A DNA stretch of 64,000 nt from Agarophyton chilense (lineage: Eukaryota; Rhodophyta; Florideophyceae; Gracilariales; Gracilariaceae): assembly GCA_030374765.1 (NCBI GenBank), contig JARGXX010000096.1, positions 372,001-436,000 of the forward strand. Direction: 5' to 3'. The notes under the pieces were generated by a model. The model was not told the origin of the DNA. It was given only the letters and a program-made list of their open reading frames with translations, and did no database searches. Positions 9,716 to 17,924 of this stretch are shown here, one piece after another (positions within the stretch are counted from its first letter, which is position 1; each line of letters starts with the position of its first letter). The position numbers and the translations under genes were made by a program.

Positions 9716-11182
9716 ATGGTCGCCACCAAGTCAATTATCTGCTTCGCTGCACTCATTGCCAGTGCTTGTGCTGGGCTCACTGGCCGCAACGCCCGTGAGT
9801 TCCTTCCTTCTGACATCACAGGTGAATACTCATTGTTTGTTAAGCAAGGAACTTGTGCTCCTACCGTCGAGTTCAAGTCTTTCAAGGAGCAGGCCCCTGG
9901 TGTTTACGCTGTGCCACACAATCAGATTATAGAGGATGGGACTGTTTGCTCCGGCGACGGCGAACTCACTGTTGTTAGCAAAGAGACCATCATTGAGAGC
10001 GGTAATGAAGAAATTCTCAACATGAAGCCAGTTGATGGTATCGTCAAGGAGCTCAACAAACAAGGTGCCACTTTCATGTTGGGTTACGAGAGGACTCGTC
10101 GTGAGTGCGGATCAGCCAAGACTTCGGCTAGGTCGGTCGCCGTTTTTGTTGATGAAGAGAAAAAGATTCTTATTCCGGGTCTTATTACTCTCTTCCCGGG
10201 AGCGAAGTACATGGTTGTTTATGACAGCTCCTCTCCAACTCCGTGTACGTACTTCGCCCAGCATGATGACCGCACAATTGGCGTTGTCGCCACTCCGATG
10301 CCGACCCCGACTCCCGCTCCGGAAGTTGTTGCTACTCCGGCTGCTGCTGTCGAAGAGCCCTCCGCTTCCATGGAAGCTGCAGTCATTGAGGAAAACAATG
10401 ATGCCGGTGTCAGTGCCGGAGGTGCCGCTGGTGCTGGAGCCGCTGCCGCTGATGGAGCCGCTGCCGCTGATGGAGCCGCTGCCGCTGGTGGAGCCGCTGC
10501 CGCTGGTGGAGCCGCTGCCGCTGGTGGAGCCGCTGCCGCTGGCGCCGCTGCCGCTGGCTCAACTGACTCCGATGACATCATCGAGGTTAACGATGTCGCC
10601 GGGGAATCGCTCGAACCGAGTTCAAGCCCCGAAGAAGACGACGGCTCTGTTTGCTTCCCAGCTGACGCTACTGTCGAACTTAAGGATGGATCCATTAAAA
10701 CCATGGATACTCTTGAACTTGGTGACCTTGTGAAGGTTGCCGCCGGCGAATTCTCCCCGGTGTTCATGTTCTCCCACAGGATGGGTGGCGTTTCATACAC
10801 TTTTGTTCGCCTTGCCGCTTCCTCTGGTGAGTCTTTGACCTTGACTAAAGGACACTACCTCTACGTCAACGGCAAGATGGCCGCCGCCGAAACCGTTCGT
10901 GTCGGTGATTCTATTGAGACTGAGACTGGTTTGGTTTCTGTTTCTTCCGTTGAATCAGTCGTTTCCCATGGACTTTACAACCCGCAGACCATCAACGGCA
11001 ACATCTTTGTCAACGGCGTCAAGGCTTCAACCTATACCACCGCTGTTGAGACCAATACTGCTCATTCTCTGCTTCTTCCACTTCGTGCAGCCTTCCGTTT
11101 CGCTGGCATGACCACTTCCATGCTCGACAACGGAGCTGACAGGATTGCAGACATTCTCCCCACCGGCGGGCTTGTTATGTGA
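9716..11182 (+). CDS. secreted Hog-like protein with C-terminal Hint (hedgehog/intein) autoprocessing domain
   Basis: 488 codons. Residues 1-20 (MVATKSIICFAALIASACAG) are a clear signal peptide. Residues ~21-190 form an unrecognised, probably extracellular domain containing several cysteines. Residues ~195-310 are a Pro/Ala/Gly and acid-rich linker with an 18-bp coding minisatellite. The Hint domain starts at Cys313 (CFPADATVELKDG, like the hedgehog CFPGDA block), has GDLVKV, and the TKGH motif with His380 in the position of the TxxH of block B. It ends with YNPQTINGNIFVNGVKAST, which matches the hedgehog LTLHGTIVVDGV-ASCYA region, except that the position usually occupied by Cys (SCYA) is Thr here. 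Expected chemistry is an N-S shift at Cys313 and release of the N-terminal part; the C-terminal Leu-rich tail could be an adduct-recognition segment. Similar Hint proteins are known outside animals. Confidence 0.85.
   Translation: MVATKSIICFAALIASACAGLTGRNAREFLPSDITGEYSLFVKQGTCAPTVEFKSFKEQAPGVYAVPHNQIIEDGTVCSGDGELTVVSKETIIESGNEEILNMKPVDGIVKELNKQGATFMLGYERTRRECGSAKTSARSVAVFVDEEKKILIPGLITLFPGAKYMVVYDSSSPTPCTYFAQHDDRTIGVVATPMPTPTPAPEVVATPAAAVEEPSASMEAAVIEENNDAGVSAGGAAGAGAAAADGAAAADGAAAAGGAAAAGGAAAAGGAAAAGAAAAGSTDSDDIIEVNDVAGESLEPSSSPEEDDGSVCFPADATVELKDGSIKTMDTLELGDLVKVAAGEFSPVFMFSHRMGGVSYTFVRLAASSGESLTLTKGHYLYVNGKMAAAETVRVGDSIETETGLVSVSSVESVVSHGLYNPQTINGNIFVNGVKASTYTTAVETNTAHSLLLPLRAAFRFAGMTTSMLDNGADRIADILPTGGLVM
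10437..10560 (+). repeat. in-frame 18-bp minisatellite encoding Ala/Gly/Asp repeats
   Basis: About six to seven tandem copies of GCTGCCGCTG(A/G)TGGAGCC, each coding AAA(D/G)GA, in the linker ahead of the Hint domain. Copies 1-2 carry Asp and later ones carry Gly, so the array seems to have grown by local duplication. It is a likely site of length polymorphism. Confidence 0.9.
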
Positions 11183-11541
11183 CTGTCCAACCAATACTAA
11201 CTGTAACTATGCTCAGCACGTTTGTGACCTAGTATTTCGAGATCGTACAGCGTGTTTCCGAGAGAAGACGAGCGTTGATGTATAGGTGCTGTGTATAAAG
11301 CACGTGAGTAAATAAATTCACCTGCGTACGCACATCATCTTTGTCTAGAATGTTTTTACATGTAAAGGGCAAAAGCAGTAGGGACCACGCGGGGGATGCG
11401 CTTGGATAGCGACAAATTCCACCAACCCAAGGATGCTACACGACAAAAGAAAGGACTGGTTCTGTGAAATAGTGATATGTTTGTTTGTTCTCTCATGTAC
11501 GGTATCAGTCTAACATGCATGTGTTGTAGATGAAACCAAGC
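11183..11541. other. convergent 3' ends of the Hint gene and THG1
   Basis: About 360 bp between two convergent genes. It contains AATAAA at 11311-11316, a candidate polyadenylation signal about 130 bp after the Hint-protein stop. Nothing else is recognised. Confidence 0.45.
11311..11316 (+). terminator. candidate polyadenylation signal AATAAA
   Basis: An exact AATAAA hexamer downstream of the Hint-protein gene. The position is plausible, but hexamer use in this organism is not established from this window. Confidence 0.3.
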
Positions 11542-12414
11542 TCAATTCTTTCGTATTCTAGGCGGAGATTCATCCGGGGGCCACAAAAGATAGGGGTAAT
11601 TCTCCCAAAACTCATCTTTGATAATGTCTACATGAAGAACGTTATATTCTGTCTCGGTTCCATCTCTTCGTTCCGTTTCTTGAGTCACATCAAGAGTAGA
11701 AGTTGGGGTTTCATTTGAATTTGTTTCCAAGCGTCTTCGCTTTTGTAAGCTCTGTTGATCGCCGACTGGTTTTCTTATGATAACGGACCCTTTACGAAAC
11801 ATCTGAGGTTCATTGTTGTAGTTAATACTAAATCGGGAGAATAATATCTCATTCTTCTCTTTTGAATTAGTGCCCTTTAATAAATATTCTGCTTCTTGCA
11901 GAGAATTGCCACCGTGATTCACAAGCGCCCAAAAAGTTGTATTGAAAAGGTTGTTGATGTGCGTGTCTGCTTGGCGCCAAGAGAGATAATCTCGCAAATG
12001 CTTGGTAGTGGGATACATGACAATTCGACCATCAAATGTCGGGGGCTCCTTCAAGTCAGTATCCATATACTTTTTCCAATTTACCACATAAGACGATGTA
12101 AACAATGACGCAACCGTTGAAAGAATCTTGCTTTCACGTCTGGAAAACAAATTAGACTCTCGCTTCATGACGAAGCTATACTCATCACTCTGCCCGTACG
12201 CCAGTAATAGATGGTTGTCAAACGTGCTCAATACGGATGTTGCAGCTGCGTTCATTAGGTCTAAGGCTCGCTCATCATTGGGTTTTCGAAACGAATGTTT
12301 TTTAGCAAAAGAGGTGAAGCATCGGCCGTCGAGTCGAATGACAGACCAACAACCCGGGAGAAGACGTTGATGATTCTCAAAGAACTTGACGTACTCGAAG
12401 CGAGAACATGCCAT
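11542..12414 (-). CDS. THG1: tRNA-His guanylyltransferase
   Basis: About 290 residues. The start is most likely the ATG at 12414 (MACSRFEYVKFFE), because THG1 proteins normally begin M-x-x-S-x-FEYV; an in-frame ATG three codons upstream (12423) is possible. Motifs are complete: VIRLDGRCF with the first metal-binding Asp, YGQSDEYSFV with the Asp-Glu metal pair, TFDGRIVMYP, and the RQADTHINNLFNTTFWAL block containing HINN. The length is normal for a eukaryotic THG1. The C-terminal quarter (after RKPVGDQQ) is Lys/Arg/Thr-rich and poorly conserved, ending DEFWENYPYLLWP. The enzyme adds the extra G-1 to the 5' end of tRNA-His, essential for histidyl-tRNA synthetase recognition. No intron is seen. 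It is divergent from the cyclophilin gene and convergent with the Hint gene. Confidence 0.96.
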   Translation of the reverse strand: MACSRFEYVKFFENHQRLLPGCWSVIRLDGRCFTSFAKKHSFRKPNDERALDLMNAAATSVLSTFDNHLLLAYGQSDEYSFVMKRESNLFSRRESKILSTVASLFTSSYVVNWKKYMDTDLKEPPTFDGRIVMYPTTKHLRDYLSWRQADTHINNLFNTTFWALVNHGGNSLQEAEYLLKGTNSKEKNEILFSRFSINYNNEPQMFRKGSVIIRKPVGDQQSLQKRRRLETNSNETPTSTLDVTQETERRDGTETEYNVLHVDIIKDEFWENYPYLLWPPDESPPRIRKN

Positions 12415-12423
12415 GATTGGCAT

Positions 12424-12822
12424 CGATCAAGTTTCATTTGAACCGATAGTTGAAAAATGTCGCTGAAAAAGTAGGAAACACAAAGTCAGTCAGCGTTCGA
12501 AGAGAACATTGTCATTGAAAATCGTGTTCGATGCAGTCGTGGACACATGCATCCGTCGCCAACTTGGTTTCCAGTTCCGCTTCGGTTGGCTCTATGGAGT
12601 ATCATCGAAAAATGCGAGTGTACAAGTGTTTCGCAGGGTACACGTACAGAACCAGAAACGCGTGTCCAAGTGTAAAGGGCATCAGAAGAGCACTCTGTGT
12701 AGCCTCGGATCACACTATGCACCCCAGATTTATGACCTCGATCCGAAGTAAACCACGTCTCCTTCCAAAGCGTATCGAACCTGCCCGATCCTTATCGAAG
12801 CCAACCTACATTCTTCACAAAG
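12424..12822. other. shared upstream region of THG1 and cyclophilin
   Basis: About 400 bp between two divergently transcribed genes, so a bidirectional promoter region by position. No canonical TATA element is evident. ORFs across it are extensions of other frames. Confidence 0.45.
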
Positions 12823-13583
12823 ATGATGGCATTCGTTCCATCCGCCTTCCGTTTCGCCGCCAGCCAAACTTCTGTACAGGCTGCTCGATGTGCATCTCGA
12901 GGCAGCTTTGTGCCTCAGCGCGCAATGCGCTCCGTGAGATTGGATTCCCTCAAACGCAATATAACCTCGATGGCAGCACCTTCAGTCACCAACAAGGTTT
13001 TCTTTGATGTCGAAATTGATGGCAAGAGCGAGGGGCGCATTGAATTTGCACTCTTCGGAGAACAGGTTCCGAAGACTGTTGAAAACTTTCGTGCATTGTG
13101 TACAGGGGAGAAGGGATTTGGCTACAAGGGATGTGCCTTTCACCGCGTGATTAACGAATTCATGTTGCAGGTATGTTATTAGAATCTTACTGCCAAGTCA
13201 TTTCCTCTGGTGCGCGTCGTGACACATTATTGCTGACATTCATTATTGTATTGGGCGTTTTCACATCATGATAGGGAGGTGACTTCACGCGAGGTGATGG
13301 GACAGGTGGAAAGTCAATATATGGGGATCGTTTTGACGATGAGGCCTTTGTAATCCCTCACTCTGTTCCTGGATTGCTCTCCATGGCGAACGCGGGCCCC
13401 AACACCAATGGATCACAGTTCTTTATCACGACTGTGCCGTGTCCCTGGTTGGACGGCCGACATGTCGTTTTCGGTCAAGTGATTGGCGGTATGGACCTGG
13501 TCAGAACAATTGAAAAGCAACCTACGGATAGTTCTGATAGGCCTCAGAAGAAGGTCGTGATTTCTGATTGTGGCGAGCTTTGA
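12823..13583 (+). CDS. cyclophilin-type peptidyl-prolyl isomerase with one intron and an N-terminal extension
   Basis: Two exons, 12823-13170 and 13275-13583, separated by a 104-nt GTATGT...ATAG intron in phase 0 between the codons for Gln and Gly in FMLQ|GGDF. The cyclophilin core starts at [15 protein letters not shown] and contains the [43 protein letters not shown] and [12 protein letters not shown] segments. The catalytic Arg, Phe, Gln, Trp and His positions typical of cyclophilin A are all present. About 55 residues precede the core: hydrophobic, basic and Ser-rich with no acid before VRLD, compatible with a plastid or mitochondrial transit peptide. An internal ATG ([12 protein letters not shown], at 12970) would give a cytosolic form. 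It assists protein folding by isomerising X-Pro bonds. Confidence 0.95.
13171..13274 (+). other. spliceosomal intron of the cyclophilin gene
   Basis: 104 nt, beginning GTATGT directly after CAG and ending ATGATAG before GGAGGT. The joined frame restores the conserved FMLQGGDF sequence exactly. Confidence 0.93.
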
Positions 13584-13938
13584 GCAAGTAAATGGCATTT
13601 CAGTAGTATACTGACCGCAATCAATTTTACGCAACGTGATCATGAGCTGTGGACTATGTATGAAACGTGACTTGTGGAGATATATCGGTGACACACTGCG
13701 TCCGTGGACTATTATAAAGCTGAAACTGGAGCCAAGCTGATAGGTTTGGATAAGTATTGGGCATTTGTTTGTAGACAACGCAGGCCTTCCCCAACAATGT
13801 CTCGGGGAACTAAAAGAACGTGAGAGATGGAGAAAAAAGCGGTTGGGCCAGGCCATGATGAAATAGTCGGCGCTTCTTTCCCTAAGAAATTATTACAACC
13901 AAGCAACATGAAACAAGAAATACGGCACTATCACATGA

Positions 13939-14298
13939 TCACTGCGGATGATAGGGGCAGCGAGCCTTCTGTTCGCCACCGTCATCACCTCCACCACCGG
14001 CACCACCACCGGCACCACTGCCAGTATCAGAGTGGAAGAATTGAGTATTACTGAGGGCGAAATGTTGTGGGGAACTAACAACTAACCCCTGCGGAACAGC
14101 GCGTGGGATGAAAGACGGTAGCATGGGGCATTTTCTATCTCGGTGAATGGGAGATTGTAGCATTTGTAGATTCCAGCCGGCTGCACAGGTCATGCGTCGA
14201 AGTTCGTCGTAGTTTGGCGGGGGAAGGGCGGGGCCATGGTTGGGGAGTAGATGGACTCGTGCAAGGGCCTGTGGAGGTACGCTTAGTTCTTCAGCCAT
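13939..14298 (-). CDS. hypothetical small protein, Gly/Pro-rich
   Basis: 119 codons beginning MAEELSVPPQALARVHLLP, with a good start context (accATGG) just downstream, on the minus strand, of a GC-rich stretch (14306-14336) that could be a promoter. The N-terminal half contains a PPPNYDELRRMTCAAGW segment. The C-terminus has a Gly-rich run (GSGAGGGAGGGGDDGG) that corresponds to a CAC/CCG-rich microsatellite-like tract. I do not recognise a family. Good start context and length favour a real gene; low complexity and lack of homology argue against it. Confidence 0.35.
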   Translation of the reverse strand: MAEELSVPPQALARVHLLPNHGPALPPPNYDELRRMTCAAGWNLQMLQSPIHRDRKCPMLPSFIPRAVPQGLVVSSPQHFALSNTQFFHSDTGSGAGGGAGGGGDDGGEQKARCPYHPQ

Positions 14299-14451
14299 GG
14301 TTGTGATAGTGCGGGGCGCGGCGCGGCGCGGCGGATTGTGGTGACTGCGGTTTGGTGGAAGGGCCGGAGGGCAAGAGCGACGCTCTAAAAGAGTGGGCGG
14401 CAGATGCCGAGATGCAGAAGGCCGAATCTATCAGACACGTGCGAGCAGTGT

Positions 14452-14562
14452 AAGAAACCATTCGCGTACAGCGTGTGCGTGGCCCGTTGCAAATCAATTA
14501 CCAAGAATTACATATCTTGCCATCATCCGTTATTTCGAACAGTTTGAGTAACGGTTTTAGTA
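14452..14562 (+). repeat. dispersed repeat, probable copia-type LTR fragment (copy 1)
   Basis: About 110 bp closely matching 30189-30300. Both contain GTTGCAAATC, ATTACCAAGAATTACA, TCTTGCCATCATCCGTT and TTTGAGTAACGGTTTTAGTA. Here it lies about 200 bp before the gag-like start of a copia remnant, which suggests it belongs to that element's 5' LTR. Confidence 0.6.
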
Positions 14563-14763
14563 ATCGCGATTGTTGTAAGGCTTACATAAGCTGTTAGCTT
14601 ACGTACCTGACTAGTGGAGATCGCAGTGAGTGTTTCCAACAAACCTACAATAAAAACTCAACAACGCTCTCGCCGGTTCGCGGCGAGTGCGGGGAAGGCG
14701 AGACGAGAGGGGTTTTGAGGGATGACATTTCTTCCCTGTCAATTTGCTCTGCGCGCTGCGACG

Positions 14764-15342
14764 ATGTCAAATCTGCCCATAGTTACAGGCCCAGCCCAGG
14801 ACAACCCAAAACCATTTGCACCCACCGATCATCCTCTATTCAACCGGAAAAGCGATTCAAAATAGTATCATCGCGACGTTTCTCGATGGGTTGAAACAAT
14901 TAAAGTTACCTCTTCTGAGAAATCGAATATAATGTACAAAACCGTATATGTCACCCTCTTACAACATTTATACGATTTTAGTATGTTTCTAGAGCATGAA
15001 TCAATCGTCGACAAAGCTCAGGAGAAAAACTTCATCAACTACAAGCATCTTAATCAGATTGAGGGTGTGGAGCACGTTTTAAAGCTCATAGCCGTTAGAC
15101 CACCAATAGCCGTGGTCATGGGGTACATATTTTGGTTCAATGATGTCACATGCTGCCGTCGCAATCAAACCAAAAACTTGAACATATTTGCATCCCGTTT
15201 TCTTGGACTTTTTGCAGATCTTCTCATGCAAGTAGGTGTCGGGCCCAGCAACCTATTTCAAATCGAACTGACATCTTCAAGGATGAAAACGTTTTCGATA
15301 AGAGGTTTCATCTATACACCCACATGCGTCCGAGAGAGATGA
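14764..15342 (+). pseudogene. copia-like gag remnant
   Basis: Starts MSNLPIVTGPAQDNPKPF at 14764 and is interrupted by a stop and a frame change before VTLLQHLYDFSMFLEHESIV. The VEHVLKLIAVRPPI and DVTCCRRNQTKNLNIFASRF blocks have the pattern of copia-like gag proteins of algae and protists. The assignment is from pattern and position before the integrase. Confidence 0.55.
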
Positions 15343-15459
15343 AGCAACTATGTGGCCGAGCGAAGGTGCTATCGTACACGCTGGCATCGCTACTTGACGA
15401 AGCAAATAAAAACTATACGAGTTGCATAAGGACTGGCCACCCACATGCGTCTCGAAAGT

Positions 15460-15872
15460 TATCCTTTTCTCGTCTTCTAAAGGATTTCAATGACCATTTT
15501 CAGATAGACTTCATGTTTGTAGCAGAAATGAGAAACCTTTCCATACTACACATGAAAGACACCGCCACTGGACTCACGGTGGCGATTCTGTCATTCTCCC
15601 GTTCAATGAAAGAAGAGAAACGGTGGATACTTACACACTCGATTTCCACCCACGGCGCTCCTACGGAGCTATCTAGAGATCCAGAGTTCTTTAACGAAGA
15701 AATAATGCTTATTCGTGCGGAGAACAACACCAAGTTTTCTCCGGGACCTAACAAAGTTGGTATGGTCGAGTCGTCCCAGAGAAAACTTCGCTACCTCATT
15801 CAACGAATGATACGGGATCTTCAATACGTCTTGCCACGCGGCAACCCAGTGCTTCTGACCACGAGATCGTGA
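15460..15872 (+). pseudogene. copia-like integrase core remnant
   Basis: Contains HFQIDFMFVAEM with the first catalytic Asp. ISTHGAPTELSRDPEFFNEE follows, in the position of the HG-P---SD-G-EF block with the second Asp. Then GMVESSQRKLRYLIQRM supplies the Glu in the G--E---R motif. The spacing is as expected for an rve integrase core, although it lies in a broken element. Confidence 0.65.
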
Positions 15873-16261
15873 CATAGGCAGCATTTCTCAGAAACGTTCA
15901 ACAGGGCTCGAACACATTGTCTAGTTTCGAACTCGCTCGTTGGTACACTCCTTCGATCTCAGGCCCACCGAAGAGTCTCATCAACGAAGAGATGATTGCC
16001 GCCCACACAGAGCGAAAACCGCGCAATGCTCTTCATCGTTTTCCCAGGTCTAAAAGGTGTTAAATTCTTGTCGAAAACCTTGCTCGATCTCAAAACGCCA
16101 GTCTTTTCTTTGGGAATCGTCAAAAGCGCGGCTTCTGGCAGCAAGGGTACGTAAAAGAGGCAAATGATTACCTAGTCTCTGTCTTCTCCGAGCAATCTCT
16201 AGAAGGCCGCGCATACGTAGTCGGCTAGGAAGACCTTCGTCTTTTACCCAGCAGCCCGAGT

Positions 16262-16852
16262 TTGAAAGTTCTAAAGCGTCCTGAGCTCGGCTTCAATCTC
16301 TTGCCCGAGCAAAGTTCGAAAAAAGAAGCTTCCATCGTCGAAAATTCGTGCCGTTATCATATTTCAGACCCAATAATGAGCACAACCGACGAAGAATCCG
16401 TGATTTTCGATGATATCGACAAGAATCTTCCCGATTATTTTACAGAATGGGACGACCATCCATCCATCATTGCCTATCTGTCAAAAACAGTATTTTCAAA
16501 GAGCTTCAATGCACCCTCCAAGGATATCGCCATAAATCCCACCTCGAAAGAGAACCCATTCTCTATCAAGTTTGCCGCTAAGTCCATACTCGAAGAGCTT
16601 CCCGAAACTCTGGGAAACGAACCGTTGAATAAACAAAAGCTACAAACTTCCCCTCGATGGCTCTTGGACGACGCAATCGCAAAAAAGAAGGCGTATCCCG
16701 ACAAAAAAGCTTATAAGCCTGTTTCAGTTCGTTTCCTTCCCCGGGACGCTAATCAAATCTCGTCCCACCATTTCTTCGTCATCAAACATGACGGTGAAAG
16801 CTGCATACTCAAACTGAAATTCCATGTCGTACCGCATGGGAACAAGGATAGG
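16262..16852 (+). pseudogene. copia-like reverse transcriptase, N-terminal part, interrupted
   Basis: The segment FLPRDANQISSHHFFVIKHDGE followed by CILKLKFHVVPHGNKDR matches the opening of copia RT (R-RDA--I-SH---KIK-DG---LKAR---HGN-D). Immediately after GNKD the frame runs into the LTR at 16853, so the catalytic YVDD region is absent here. Confidence 0.65.
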
Positions 16853-17298
16853 TGTAACGCAAAAGACTGGTGGGTCAGCGCCCTGGTCTCAACCTGGGGT
16901 AGCGAGGTAGAGCGGGTCCTAAGGTTCGTATCCTTGACGGCGGCACTCCCAGAGTACTTGGTGCAATAGGCTGGCGTTTAATGCGTAGTTCTACAGGTCG
17001 GAGCTACGGAAACGATGGCTTGAAGACCAATTAGCGGAACTAATGTACCAAAGGGGGTAATTTAGTATCTTTACGGTGCCTACCTTACTGTAAAGAAGAA
17101 GCGTCACTCGAGCCAAGTAAATAGCAATGGCGAGGCGCTGGGTTCTCCCTGACACTTTAATGCTAATCTATTACACTTATTAAATTAAAATAGTTATCTA
17201 AATGAGTCCAGCCGAGGTAGGCCAGTTTACGTGGCTTCTGTCAGATACCTCAAGCCTCGCCGGCTTACAGATCTCACCGGTATCGTTGCTCCTTCACA
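16853..17298 (-). repeat. gypsy-family LTR A (3' LTR of copy 1)
   Basis: 446 bp; the minus strand reads TGTGAAGGAG... to ...GCGTTACA, so it is TG...CA bounded. It is flanked on its inner side by the purine-rich tract (minus strand AAGGAGGGAGATA). On its outer side is copia reverse transcriptase sequence. It contains the antisense tRNA-like module at about 16895-16945. Confidence 0.85.
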
Positions 17299-17311
17299 TA
17301 TCTCCCTCCTT
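17299..17311 (-). promoter_or_regulatory. polypurine tract beside LTR A
   Basis: The minus strand reads AAGGAGGGAGATA directly before the LTR start. Equivalent tracts precede the LTRs at 27162 and 54510, as expected for the plus-strand primer site of an LTR retrotransposon. Confidence 0.6.
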
Positions 17312-17924
17312 AGGATTCGACCGTCACGGCGATGTCCAAATTGCCTCACACCTTCCTGGGGGTCTGGCTCTAATTGGACCTATAGGTGAACCTCCAATCT
17401 TGCCTCCGGGTTCGGAACGTCGTTATACTCGGCTTCCCAATGGCCTGGACACAAGCGGTGCCTTGTCCGGCATGTCGCCGTCTTATGACCAATCCGGGGG
17501 TTTGTTGCTCTCGTTACCAGTGGGCGCGACGGGGCGTCGTATCGCCACCATCCTCGAGGGTACCAGTGCGTATGAGCTGACCCTTGGCGCCAGGTTGGCA
17601 ATTAATTCAACTTAAGTACTGTACGCGCACAGGGGAGGGGTCCTTGCCGCTTTTCCTAGCCTTTGCTATTCCTTTGGCGACCCTACGCGCGTCGTCCGCC
17701 GTGAACCACGGAGCGCGCTTTGTCCATTCGGGGTCACGTCGGTTATCCTGCCCGGTTCGGTTTCATCTTCTCTCCTTCCCGTCGTTTTATTGCTCCATTG
17801 GTCGCGCGCGATGCCGAACCCGCCCTAAAATCCCGTCGGATTCGATATTCTCCCTCCGGACTTTGTTGTTTCCGTCAGTTTTCCTATCCATTTCCCGGCG
17901 GGCCAGCCGGTGGGCAGCGACACC

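Larger units (their letters stand above)
14450..16852 (+). mobile_element. decayed Ty1/copia-like retrotransposon, 5' part, cut by a gypsy LTR
   Basis: Plus-strand pieces in copia order: a gag-like segment (14764-15342), an integrase core (about 15460-15872) and the start of a copia-type reverse transcriptase (about 16262-16852). The RT frame is broken at 16853, where a gypsy-family LTR begins. Stops and frameshifts between pieces show it is dead. A probable 5' LTR fragment lies at 14452-14562. Confidence 0.75.

Noticed and set aside
10032-10733. An overlapping 233-codon frame inside the Hint gene, and a 193-codon frame on its minus strand
   Set aside because: Both are products of the GC-rich repeat and codon bias; the main frame has a signal peptide and a Hint domain.
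12531-13007. A separate plus-strand gene starting at 12531
   Set aside because: The frame overlaps the cyclophilin start out of frame, has no family resemblance, and the cyclophilin frame explains the region from 12823.
1-14300. Bacterial contamination, suggested by the MutS
   Set aside because: The same stretch carries THG1, nuclear NDUFS2 and cyclophilin with spliceosomal introns, and the MutS has a targeting-like extension, all eukaryotic features.
15150-16969. A host gene made of the long plus-strand frames
   Set aside because: Their motifs are copia integrase and RT, they are broken by stops, and the last frame runs into a gypsy LTR.
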